Source: Phytoseiulus persimilis (Eukaryota > Arthropoda > Arachnida > Mesostigmata > Phytoseiidae). From it: a stretch of DNA of 64,000 nucleotides. The stretch's first letter is position 1; each line of letters starts with the position of its first letter. This document shows, one piece after another, positions 1 to 12,200 of this stretch. The translations under genes were made by a program, and so were the position numbers. The stretch covers positions 26,682,723 to 26,746,722 of the forward strand of contig CM075103.1 in NCBI GenBank assembly GCA_037576195.1, read 5' to 3'. Below the pieces are notes generated by a model. The model did no database searches and had not been told where the DNA came from. It saw only the letters and a list, made by a program, of their open reading frames with translations.

Positions 1-120
1 CTAAGTAGCACAAGCGTGAGCCAACGCTTTGCTGCTCGCACGCGTCCACCTATTCATCAGCTGGAAAAGTTCTCTCGTCCGTTCATTGTTTACCATCGCT
101 TTCTTTCGTCCTGTCCACAG

Positions 121-252
121 AGCCTCCAGATCCTCCCCAGGACGTCAAGTCCTTGGATATCGGGAGTCGGAAAATCCGTCTCAGCTGGACGGCGCCCTAC
201 ACCGGAAACAGCGTCATTGTCAAGTACATTGTGCAGTATCGAACGCACGAAG
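121..252 (+). CDS. Dscam-like: Exon a: N-terminal half of first FN3 domain (FN1-like)
   Basis: The acceptor is ctgtccacag and the donor is g/gtaaga. The exon starts two bases from the end of a codon, so a G from the previous exon would make GAG (Glu). It ends with the first base of the next codon. It reads PPDPPQDVKSLD followed by IRLSWTAPYTGNS and IVKYIVQY. These are the A to C strands of an FN3 fold, with the core Trp in LSWTAPY. The proline-rich start and the PYTGNS loop match FN1 of arthropod Dscam. Upstream bases 1-120 are intron. The preceding exon, presumably the end of an Ig domain, is outside the window. Confidence 0.9.
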
Positions 253-3200
253 GTAAGAACGGCGGTTCCGCTCTTCAGGATCCGACGGAGGCCTGCGTCC
301 TCGGTTCATCTCCGAGGGTTAACCAAATGGAGTTTTTCTTCACGTTCGGATCAATACTAAGGCAATCTTGGCGTCCCCATCCGAAACTAGACGAATCGAA
401 GATTCAACTGTCTCCGAAATGCCGGGTTCCGGACATGTTTTGTTCTCTGATTCGCTGACACTCTCTCCTCTTCTTGACGCAGAAAACTGGCACATCCGGA
501 AAAACAAAAACGTCACCGTCCAGGGCACGGAAACCGAAGCCGAGATCAACAATCTCCTCCCGGCTACGATGTACGTGGTCCGAGTGCTGGCCATGAACGC
601 CATCGGCATGAGCGAGGTGGGGAGCGACACCCACATCAAAACCCATAACGAAGGTAAATAGAACGTTTCCGTGGTTTTGTCCCTTTTCTCCCGAATTGCC
701 TGCCTGTATCGCCTCCCTTCCTTGACTGGCACTTTCGGTTCGAGCCAACCCGCGCCCCGCTCCCGAGGCCCTCTCTGTCGATTCGTTTGTCTGTCTGCCT
801 ATCGCTCCGGTCGTCCAACGCCTGGCGGTGAGCGCAGAGCCTCCTACACGCGCCGCAGGAACAGTCCTCGGTGATGGCGGTGCGGCCGGGGGTGTTGGGG
901 CCATAAAAATAATTACAGGAAATAAATGTCGTCATGTGTTATTTGCCATTACAGCTCCGGAGGGACCCCCATTGAATGTCAGACTAGAAGCCGTGGGGCC
1001 CCACTCGGTTCGGGTATCGTGGAAGGTGAGTTTTACTGTTTTCCGGCATCGCTACCCGAAAATCCCGAAATTCCAGTCGACTCCTATAGGACAGAAATCT
1101 CTCGGAGACATCGAGCGAGATTCTCTCGACTCCCGAGTTTTCTCCTCGGTTCATTTCCATGCCTATCGAGCTTTCCAACCGACTCGGTGGCGCCAACCGG
1201 TCATCTGGCTTTTCGGGCTTACGATTTCGGTATCTTGTCTGTAGGAGCTTCACGGTTAGTGTGAGACGTCATTGCATATCACCGGTTGAACAAATCCTCG
1301 CGAGAGCAGCTAAAAAGGCTTCTATTCCGATCCATTTCGTTCCCCATTGCTTCGGCTCTGACGTAGCGGATATGATTCGGGAAGAATTGCTCTCTCAAAT
1401 TGGATGAAGATGTCTGATGAGCAATTGTCGGTCTGAGTATTGGCTCTCGTTCCGAGTGCTCCGCTCTGATTCATGAGTTCGTGCTCATCATGCGTAAAGG
1501 TTCACCGGTCGAGTGACCTGTTGCATCGTGATATTGAAGTAATTTGGGCCATTAATGACCTTGCCGGGCTAATAGCGAAATATTTTTTGCTCGTTCGCGC
1601 CGACCTGAGGAAACTTTCGGATCGGAGCACCGCCCGCCTCGGTGGGTCATGCACTATATATGGCTCTGCCTGCCGCGGTCATTCGTTGCTCGTGCAGCCG
1701 GCAGCCGACCGACCTGCTGGTCGGTTGGCCGACTGAATGACTTCCTCCTTCGCTCTTGCCGCTATCGGATAGTAATGGTCTTCCGAATCCGAACGTACAT
1801 ATTGACGGCTGCGAGCAGGTTCTTCTTTCTGTGCCCACGGCCTTATTGAATGTATCCTCTGCCACATGTGTAGGATGCATGACATGACCTCGGAATGAGA
1901 CTCTTGAGCTTCATCAGACTCGGACTGACTCCGAGAAACCGTATTAAATTTCGGGCGCCAAGTATGTCGTACATATACGTATCCAACAAACATATGGACC
2001 TGGTCTCCTTGCATGAATATCGTACAAATATTTATATGATCTCAAATACTCCCGCAAGCATAACGAGGATTCGAAGCGCGAAGAACTAGTTCCAACTTTC
2101 CGTGACGCTCCCTATAGTTATAGAAGTGCGCATTGAAATGTACCGTACTCTCTGAAACACGACTGCTTCCCCCGAGACGGTCGGCGCAATAAACTGGCGC
2201 CCTCTGGTGGAAATGCTGTTCATGAGGGAGGAACCCACTCTGAGAGCTCCAAAGGTGTCGATCTCGACGAAAATAATTGTCGAACTCAACAAAATATCCG
2301 GGAATTTGGCGGCGACATCGAGCGGTCCCCCATATCAATCGAGCCTCCTCCGTAAACGCGTCGGTCAAAATGGATTGAAACATGAAGCTCACTACACGTT
2401 TGGTGCTGGGAGTGCCAAGAGGATATTTCTGGCTCGAGGTGATCCAGACGATACTCCGCCACACTCGCCGAGTTTCGCCGATCAACTTGGGAGAACATAC
2501 AGAGTTCATTTTTTGTTCTCAGCCTCCACGCAAGGAACTTCAACACGGAGAACTACGCGGATTTTACATTGGCTATAAAACGCGCAGTTCTTACGACGTG
2601 TTCACGTTTGTCACCGTCGATTCGAAAGACGAGCAGGAGAACGAGGTCGATAACAACCAAGGCGTGCACTTTATCAACGAGCTTCGACGGAACACCGAGT
2701 ACACCATGGTCGTACAGGCTTTCAACGATAAGGGCTCGGGTCCGACCTCGCCCGAGATGCACGTCAGGACCCTGGAACACGGTGAGCGAATTGCACGTCA
2801 GCTCAAAAATATTCACCGCCAACGACCAGCGTTACGATTCCGAAGCATTCGCGCGGAACGCAAAAAAAAACGCAGAGGGAATTCTGATGAACTTGAGCCG
2901 GTTCGCAGCTAGGTCGAGAGCTCGAATTGTGACGATCACTCGAATTTTATTCAAATTGCGAGAGACTTCTCAGGTCTGCGCGACCTGCTTTCGAGATGGC
3001 CAGCTGCGTGTCTGCTGACTTAATTTGGCTCTCAGTGAGCAATGCAAGCCTTGGCAAATCTCCAGTTTGCATCGTCCCTCTCCGTGGCGTCCTCAACCAA
3101 AGCTTGTGTCTAATCCTGACTTTAACTTCAGATGTGCCCGAGTCCCCCGAGTTCACGGTTAAAGCCACCACAAAGTCCAGCATTACGTTAGCCTGGCCCC

Positions 3201-6200
3201 CAGTCCCGCGAAGCTCCAACATTGGTGAGTATTTCGGGAGCTTCTTCCATTCGAAGGGTTCTGTTGACTCTGGCGTCTTGGGTTTCGAGTCCCCTCCCAC
3301 AGAGTTGGGATTGATGGCGGCGCCGTCTTCGCTCGAGAACACCTGCTCAGGATGATTTCGGATCACCGTGCTATTGTATTTCACCCCAGAATAATTTATG
3401 TAGAATACGCATGGGCGAGCTGTTTCATATTCGACTGAATAACTCGAGGAAAATGATCCGCCTGGCTTCCTTGATTCGAAAATGCAAGCCGTGGCAACGC
3501 GACTCGGACCGAAGCCATCTCGAGGCCGCGAGAAAGCTTCAGTGCCCTTCAAAAGTTTCCGGTCGAGTTTACAGCCGAACTGATGATGCGTGACGGAAGT
3601 GAAAAGGCGAATAACCGAAACGATGACAAAGTTTCAAAAAGAGTTTCGATTGCAGAGGTGTTAGTCGTGCGACTTGGGGTGAGGGCTCGTTTGAATGAAA
3701 ATTCAAACGACAGCGATGGATTCCTATCATCGAATTCGAAATGGGTGGGATCCGGCGGCCGCGCTCTTCATGCTCCCCACGGGCTCGTCAGATTGTCGGC
3801 ACAGCCCGACTATTCGGGAGAAGTTCGCCAAACTGTTTTGCCGCATTATTGGACCAGTTTCTTTGAGCGTTTCTCGCGACTCGATGAGGCAAGTCCAAGT
3901 ATTCGGTGACGAGCAGGGATGCTTCCAAGACTACCGTTTACACTATTCATTCTGGGTTGCCCGCGATGCAACTCGTGCGCCCGGACACCGTCAGCAATCG
4001 TTTTGAAAGCGGATTGTACGCAAAGATTCGCAGCACATTTCCACCGCATGCGAGGATCCCTCAGCCGCCTCTCTCCTGCCAGAGTCTCTTTGCCCCTCAT
4101 TGTCGACTCTCCGGAGAAGAAGTTCGGCATTCCATTCTTGTGGGCGGCGGCACTAGCGGCTTAGAAATGTCGAAAGTTAGAGCGAGCTGACGGCTTTCCG
4201 CTCAGTCAATGCAATTCTTTCTTCATTGGAATCTGGGCGCTTTAGGACCCTACGAGGTCTGCGCAGGAGCCAGTGGAGCCCGTGGTAGAGCGGTTGCAAG
4301 GGAAGCCACCCCGAGTGGAAACGCGGGCCAGATAGGGGAATCCGAAGCGACAACGAAAACCGCGAATCCGAGAATCAAGGATGGAGATGCTCTGGAAGCT
4401 CAACGAACGGGAGCGCAAGAGGTCTATGCATGCCTGAAATGCGGGGCGTTCAGATGGGAGCATTCTTAGTGGCGGGATTGGAGGGGGCGGGGAAGGGCGA
4501 GGTCTTGGGGAGCAGAGGGAGAGGGAGGGGACTTCGGAAATCAAACGCCGAGACTCTTTCAAGGCCCCCGATTTGAAAAGAAGCGGGAGCGCTTCTTAAT
4601 AATTATGGGCGCAATCTGCTTGGGCTTGGAACGCGGGCGCGAGCTCCCTCTCCTCAAGAGATTGAGACTTTCTTTCTTCCTCCCGTGCTCCAAAAAGAAG
4701 CTTCCCGTCGAACGACCTCCGAGGCTGTTGCAACAGCTGAGGGCGATTTTAATCGTCTTGATTTCTCCTCGAGTCTCTTCACTTTTTCACGTCCTCTGAC
4801 TCCCCTCTTACCGAGCCCTCAAACGCTCGCTAGCCCTCTCTCTTCCTTCAGTTCTCGCCCCTATCCTCCTCTCTCTCCCATGCTCTCCCTCTCTCACTGT
4901 CTCGAGCTCTTGAACGCTGTCTCCCTCGAAATTCTCTGATGCCTGGCTTTCTTCCTGCTTTCCTCTTCTTTTTATTTCTTTCTCTGTTCTGCCCCGCTTC
5001 TTTCATTTCTCGCTCGGAGCTGTCATCACTCTCGTGACAATATCGACACTCGAAGAGGGAAAAGTTTTGCCGAAAAAAAGTCCACCATTACCAGCAGTTC
5101 GTCGAGCTCGTTTTGATTTCGCCCAACCAGCGTTCTCGCCCGAACGGCCGCCACCCGATCCGCTCCGAATTCAAAGAAACGACATGACAGTTGTCGGACA
5201 GTCGCTTCGCCGTCTCACCACTCCTCCCTATTCCCGATTCTCCCTCCTCTCCCACCGGGTACGCATCCTCTGATATCGCATGATGAGTTATTCTCTCTGA
5301 TTGATTCGCCGTTAGTCGCTTCCCCGTAGTGTCATGACCTCAGGTGCTCATCGAAGTGCTCGCTGCGGCGATTGTCGGACGACAGGCATGGGGTCGAAGC
5401 ACTGTCCGTCTGGGCGGAGGAGCATTCTGGGCGAGTAAGCGAATAGCTACAACTGATGACTGTTCTCCTGCTAAATACATCGTCTGTCTGTTGCGGCGGC
5501 TGCTGTTGTTGATCGCTTCCGCTCGGCTCTCTCACTGGTTCAAGTCCTCGTCGGAGCGAGCACTCTCAGGATACGGTCGCACGGTTGAGATCACCAGTAC
5601 TGATAACAGCTGGATTGAAATCAGTACCACCCGGTAGCGTGGAAGGATCCATGAATTGCTCTGGAATCCTGCCCGAGTCGTCTTGACCCTCCCTCCCCAC
5701 AGCTAGAAGTGTCGAACCGGCTGGGATGGAAAAGTTTTCCAGCTGTGGGCCAGCCGACCTACGGCTTGGGCCCAGAAAGCGGGGAAATGAGAGCAGTCAT
5801 TGATGGCAGGCGATGAGACAGGGACGAAAGAGATGATTGGCCTAGAGGGACTCGCGAGACGGTCAAAGTTGGAGCAGCGTGAAGGGGGGGGGGGGGGGGG
5901 GAAGAGTACAACGGAAAGGGAGGACGAAACGGATGAAAAGCGTCTAGTAATCTGATTGCTCCCTAAGCCCCGTTCCGCCGGTCGTCATAAAAATTGGTCG
6001 CGCCGGTCTCATTTCTCGCTATTCGTTCTCGTTCCACGTTTGTCCGCTGGGTCTCAGGAAATGACGGCTCAGGCGGTGCCTATTCAGAGTTTGCGGTGAT
6101 TCCACATGGAGATGCCTTGCCTGAGCAACGTTTTTGTCTCCACGCCCCAGACCGCGGAACGCCTGTCCCTCTGGTTCTCCATTCTTCTTCAACTCTGCCT

Positions 6201-9200
6201 CGTCTTGTCGCGGTTCTCCGTGCCGCGCTTCTCTCGCCTTCCACATATTCTCGACGACTCAAAGTCGATGCAACTATTCCCGCTCTTTCGAGCCGGGAAA
6301 CTAATCTTGTCTCACCTTTCCTCCCAAGAATTATCAACGGGACCCGTTCCTCTCCCTCGCTGGACCCCTCTTCCTTGGGTCCCCCTCGGCGTCGCACTAC
6401 CAACGAAAACTCTTGTTTTTTCTGGGCTCCCATTCGTGCTATGCTAATAACCAGTCGTCAAGTGGCTGCATAGTTAGCTAAAGAGCTACTTGGATGACTT
6501 GCAGGATAACTCGCTATCTGGCTGTCGGCCTCGATGGCGAAGTCCTTGTGTTGTCCCGCGCAGAAGCCGTCTCCCCTGTTCTCCTCTGCGGCTGCTACTT
6601 CATGCGGCCGTTGTCAGTTTGTCTCTCCATCGTTCGGCCTTTTCTTCTCTTCCTATCGCGAACGCGATGGAGCAGAAAATTGAGATCATTCTGTTCGCCA
6701 ATGCGGCCTCCATCGCGGCTGCCACGACTGCCGCTGCGGCCACGAAGGCGGCAGCGCCACTCCCTCCCCAAGTGGTGGTCATGGCGCCTTCACTGTCCGC
6801 TTCCCTCTCGGTGCGAGATTGATCCAAAAGCTTCTGCCGTCGAGATCCGACAATGTCGAGAACAACAAAAAAGCGACAAGCACAACAAGGACAGCGCAGG
6901 GCTCCTACGAGTACAACAGGAGCGACCACAGGCTCCGCGGAGAGCGTGGCCCTGCGTGAGGGACAAATGTTTTGAGAATTCCTCCACAACTCGGGAACCT
7001 ACGGAATGGACGAAAAATCAGCGATCGCGATCGTGGAACTGCCACTGCTCGCATCTCTCGAGTTCAGCTGAAGTCGCTGAAGCCGCAATCCACTCGACTT
7101 CATGTTCTGAAAAACGAAATATTGCAGGTTACAACGTCTACTATCGGAAACAGAAGTCCGCAGAATGGATGAAATCTTCGGTGCCAAAGAACGCTCTCAG
7201 CCACACTCTGGGAGGATTGGAATGTGGGCAGAAATACTTTCTGTACATGAGGGCTGAGAACTCGCCAGTTCGAGGTGAACCCAAGAACCTGCTGGCAGCC
7301 TCGACGAGCGGCGTTGGTGAGTATCGTTTTCGGACCACGTTCCTCGAACTCCTGCATCTGCCCTCAAAAGCGATGACCATACGACAACCCCAACTCGAGG
7401 TCCAAACTGATTGAGGTCCACGGTTTCGAGTGAACCGCATCACGACGATTCCTCGAGACTTCGAACCTAACCATGGTTATGGTTATTTATTCAAACCGAT
7501 TCCTCGTGGTTCGGAGTGTTCTCGCCCAGTTCTTTCTGACGACATCCTGCTGTCACTAGTGCGGTTATGCTCGGTGCCCCCTTACACGTTCTGCGGAGTC
7601 GTTGCTGCATTTTTGGTAAATTGGTAGTAGCCACCGAAGGGCTCCGAACCGCAGGCGTTATCTCCCCTTCACAAGCCAGAACCAGAGGAAACGAACCGAG
7701 CTGCCGTCGATGGTGCATGACGTCCAAGCCGGAGCACGGTCACAGGCCCCCGGCGACAGAACCGGATTTGGTTTTCTCGCTCACAGACGAGGTCGATGCG
7801 CCCGGAAGTTGGAACACTGCCTTCAGGGCTCGCATCATGATCAGCAAGATCGACGAGAGACCAGCGGAAGCGTGGAAAAGTAGGTGGAGTGCTCGCCATA
7901 TTGACAAACTTCACCTGTCTCAGAGTGCACTTCGCGCTCCTCGGAGACTCCATATCAACAACCACGAGGTCACTGAGATGAATTGATCTCGATTTCGGCT
8001 GAGATTTCTGGGACAAGTTCTACCGGCGTTAAAACTACAAGTGGCGGAACACGAAAGAAGACAAAGAACTCTATAAATTCCACTTCATCTGGAGTGGCTC
8101 CGTCTTCTCCCCACCTGTCAAGGAAACGAACAACCTTGCCAAGGAAGAACTCGACACGAGGGGTTTGGCAATTGGGACGAAAAATAAGAACCGAAAACGG
8201 ACGGGCGGGAAAACGTTCTGGGAACGGGAAAACGGGGGGGGGGGGGGCGCGAGCTCGGAAGACACGGGCGAGACACTTGGAGAGGAAAAAGCTAAATTAT
8301 CAGGAGTTATCCTCAATCTATTCCTCGGTGTTGGAGGGGGAAAAGAACGACTCCGAGAAGAAAGCCGAGGGAGGAGGAGCACAGAACGGCCCAGAAAAGA
8401 GTTTCAGGAACAAGCGAGTGGTCGAAGAGTTGCGGCAAGGGGCGATAAAAAGAGGGGGCATGGAGGCGGGAATCCTTGGGAATGAATTGTCTTCACCATA
8501 AATCTCCATTCGTCCCGGTTGTCCTCTGTGAGTCTGCTCGCCTGTGCGGCTGTATCTCAGTCTGTCTCCATCCAAACACCCACCGACCGACCCAAGCAGC
8601 AAACCCACTGTCCTGCGCAGTTCCCCCCTCCCCCACTTTCTCCAGTCTGTACGTCCGAGTGCAGTGTGTTCAACGGCACCGTTCGTTCCGTCGTCACCAT
8701 CGACGCAGGCAGACATCGCCAACAAGCGTCGTTACTAAACATCAATTCGCTTTCGGAGGGACAAAGATCACTTGTCCTTTTGTTCCAGCTTCGCTCCTCG
8801 CGATTCCTGGGATGTTCTTTTCCTTTCGGCAACTGCTCCGTGCCCAGACTCCTACTCGTTGTCTATTTTGACTTTTTGGAGGAGTCCGACTAAGAGCCCT
8901 CTTCTTGCAAAAGTGAAAATGTTGGCAGCGACATGAAGCTGCTGGCCCTACATGACAGTTCCGTCTGATTGGCAAACAGCTTTCATGACAACTCAAGGAG
9001 TTTCATTCAGCAAACACCTTGACACGACAATTCGCGGGCCAAACGTGCTCCCTCGGGTTCCTGGATTTGAGAGTAGATGTTTTGCAGTCGGCCTGGCCCT
9101 TGCCTTTCTAGGCGACGATGCTCTGACCGGGAGAAGCAGCGGAGCTCTTCGCCGGCGCGCCCAGCTCAGCTCTCCCGCGTTTGCTCGCTTCAGGGGCAGT

Positions 9201-12200
9201 CTTCCTCGAGTTCGACACGGTCTCGACAAAAACAAACACCCCGAGCCTCGGTCGGGTTTCGCTCCGTTGGAGGGGCCCGAGGAACGACCCAACTTGACGC
9301 TTAAATAAAGGCGCTTTAGGCGCTCGAAGGAATCCGAAATCGGGAACGAGTCGGCAAGTCTCCCTCGGATGGGGAATCAAGACAAGAAGGGCAAGAAGAG
9401 GACTCGAAGAATGAGGAATAGTGATGCAGACGGTGGTTCGCGTTGTGGAACCGCCCCCATAACCACCGAGCGGGTGTCGCGCCGTTGCTCGACTCGGGTT
9501 GTTCGCTTTCGGAAAGTTCGGAAGCTGACACCCTGAGACAATGATTCCCCTGCCCGGAGGACATGATTCCCCAGTTGATCATTCACGAGTTCGCATGATG
9601 TCGGGGAAGGAATGAACGTTCTACGATGACTACGAGAGACAAGCGCACGCAGCCGCAACAGGTGTATTCGTGCCTCCATTCAGAAGTTCTCCTGTCGATC
9701 AGGTCAAGAGGGGTCCAGAAACACGGAGTTCGTCCCAGTTCCTGAGAGCTCAGATCGCGATTCTAACTCGATCTTCTGTCTGTTTTCCAGCGCCCACCGC
9801 ACCCGAGAAACAGCACCTACTCAGCGGGAATGCCACGGCAATAGCTTTGAACTTGGCGAGTTGGAGAGAAGGGGGCTGCCCCATAGAATCTTTCCAGGTT
9901 CAGTACAAGGTACAAAGCACGCTTGATTGGATTACCGTTCCGCGGAGCGATGATCCCGGCTCAAAATCGCTAGTTCTCACCAATCTCGTGCCGTCGATGC
10001 CTTATCGGCTGTCGGTGAGAGCCACCAACAGTGCGGGCACCACGGAGGCGGAGTACGACTTCGTCACATCGCATATTGCAAGAGGTGAGTTGATCCTATC
10101 GCCGCGGTCTCCTTCCAGATGTGACCTCGCTAGAAGTCGCACGTGGGAGAGGGGGAAGCCTCAGTTTCGAGAACACACCTCGATTCGGAGCGCAGAGGAG
10201 TTCAGAATTTCCACGAGTCTCATTTTCATCTGACCTCTCCGTCGAGTTCCCACCAGAGCGGGGCGGGCGTCGTCTCCTGCGGCAGCCGGTTGGCAACGTG
10301 CTTTCAAATTAGATTTGCTGCCCGGAGCAAGAGAGGAATGGCGACGAAATATGCTCAGGGCTGGAGTGCGTACAGGACCGAAACGTGCGAGAGATTGTAA
10401 GGGAGCGTGGAAGTGCAGTTACGGAAAAGGAGAGAGGGCGCGAGAGGATCGCGGTGCGGTCGAGAGAGAATCAGACACAAGAAGCGACAACGCGACGGAC
10501 GGAGATAAGCACTCCTAACCTACGACACACCCAGATTAAGCGCCTTCTTCTTTTCTCGCTCAGCTCGCCGCGGGAAAGTAGAGGCTCAGTCAAGCTTCTC
10601 GCTCGAACGGAAATCTCACCAGTTACGCCCAAACTGCCGTGCGGCTTTCGAACATATTATCACACATTGTCCGATACGCGACAAAGAGAACCGTTAGAGT
10701 AAACACTCTTCGACAACATGAGGGACATCCCCGCGACCCACTTAGCAGATGGAGGGAATCGCCAGGAACCAGGGGAAATCTGCTTCGAAGTTGACGTCCC
10801 CCAAATCTGTTAATACGTTTGAGGGATCACTCGGGGCTCTTTTGGGACGTGTACTGCGGCGGTGATATTTTTGAAGACGGCGTTCTGAGCGGTGACTCTT
10901 TTAATTTGATTCCGAGACCGAGGCCGCGTTGTACAACCGTCGACTCGATTAAAGAACGATTCAACAGCACTTCAACAGTGTGTTGTCATGTAACTCCGGG
11001 CTCGTTTAATTCTCGTTTGCTTTCCCGCTCTTCCTTAGAGTGCTCAACCACTCGACGAGAATACACTGGACAGAGCGGTGAGCCACTTGAGCTCGGTGCA
11101 ACTCGGGACTCAAAATTCCTGTCACTTGAATCTCGGGTGTGCTCACTTCAGCATGGCGTCGTGGCTCTGACATCCAAGACCGTTTACTCGAATACACGAC
11201 TCCAGCTATTGAGCATGCCTTGCTGTACCGATCTTGTGCGAAATTGGCTCACCCACCGGTCATCATTCAATTATTCCTTGAACAAAATGCAGGGTGAGCA
11301 AAGAAGTGGCTCCATTCACGGGCCTTTTCAGTTAGCGAGCCGGGCGGGGAGGCGGGGAGGCGAGCGAGCTACTTTTTGGGCAGCCCAGGAGGCCGACGAT
11401 GTGATGTATGGCGCAAAAATTGTTCTCTCGAGACTTCCCCTCCTTCCGTTGTGAAAACCTGAGGTGGTCTTGGGGGTACTGGCGCGTGGTAGACCCGCTG
11501 GCGAACACGCTGGCGGATGGCAGAGAGGTGTCCGCGAACGGAGGAAGGGGCTGGGAGGCCGGACTGTAGAGCGAGATTGGAAATTCGTGGCTCGCAAGTT
11601 GACTCCTTGGGAAAAAGGAGAACGAGTGAACCTTTGAAGAGCTCCCGCTCGAGTTCGCGCTCTGTCAGAACTTCGGATGATGACGACGACGATAATATAC
11701 GAAGAGCTCACCGTTGGAGGATTCGTCCCTTTCCTCGGCTCCTAGCCACGACGCTCGCAAGTGCTTCTCATGCAGAGTTACCACCTCCTACTTTTCTTAC
11801 CTCGCGTCATCGCTAACCTCTCTCCATAGTTGAAAGTACGTCGAAATTGATTAAGTAATCCTGCGGGCTCGGAGTTCTTCAACCTCGGCCCTGCGACTTC
11901 ACGGTGAGCGCCGAACGACGAGACGGCGAGCTTGACAGGACGAGGGGCACCCACCAACGACACCGCCACTTTCCTCGACCCGTTTCTCGCCCCTTGCAAT
12001 TCTTTCTCCTGCTCTCCCGTCGTGTCATCGAACGTGACCCTTTCGCAGACCTCCACGATCTCTCTGCTTGTTCCCCTTCATCGTGTTGACCGATGTTAGC
12101 TTTTTTCCGCTGCGTCATCCGCAACGACAACCCTCGTCACTCTCCAGAACATCAAGCGAGAACTCTGTCCAGCTCCGGGAGAGGTTTTCATTCTTCCAGC

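Noticed and set aside
2042..3552. Minus-strand frames opposite exons d and e
   Set aside because: They are antisense shadows of the FN3 exons and intron sequence, without splice sites or conserved content.
6494..7414. 306-codon open frame on the plus strand
   Set aside because: Only 7128-7316 is FN3-like. The upstream part is Arg/Ser-rich without features, and a perfect acceptor at 7127 marks the true exon start.
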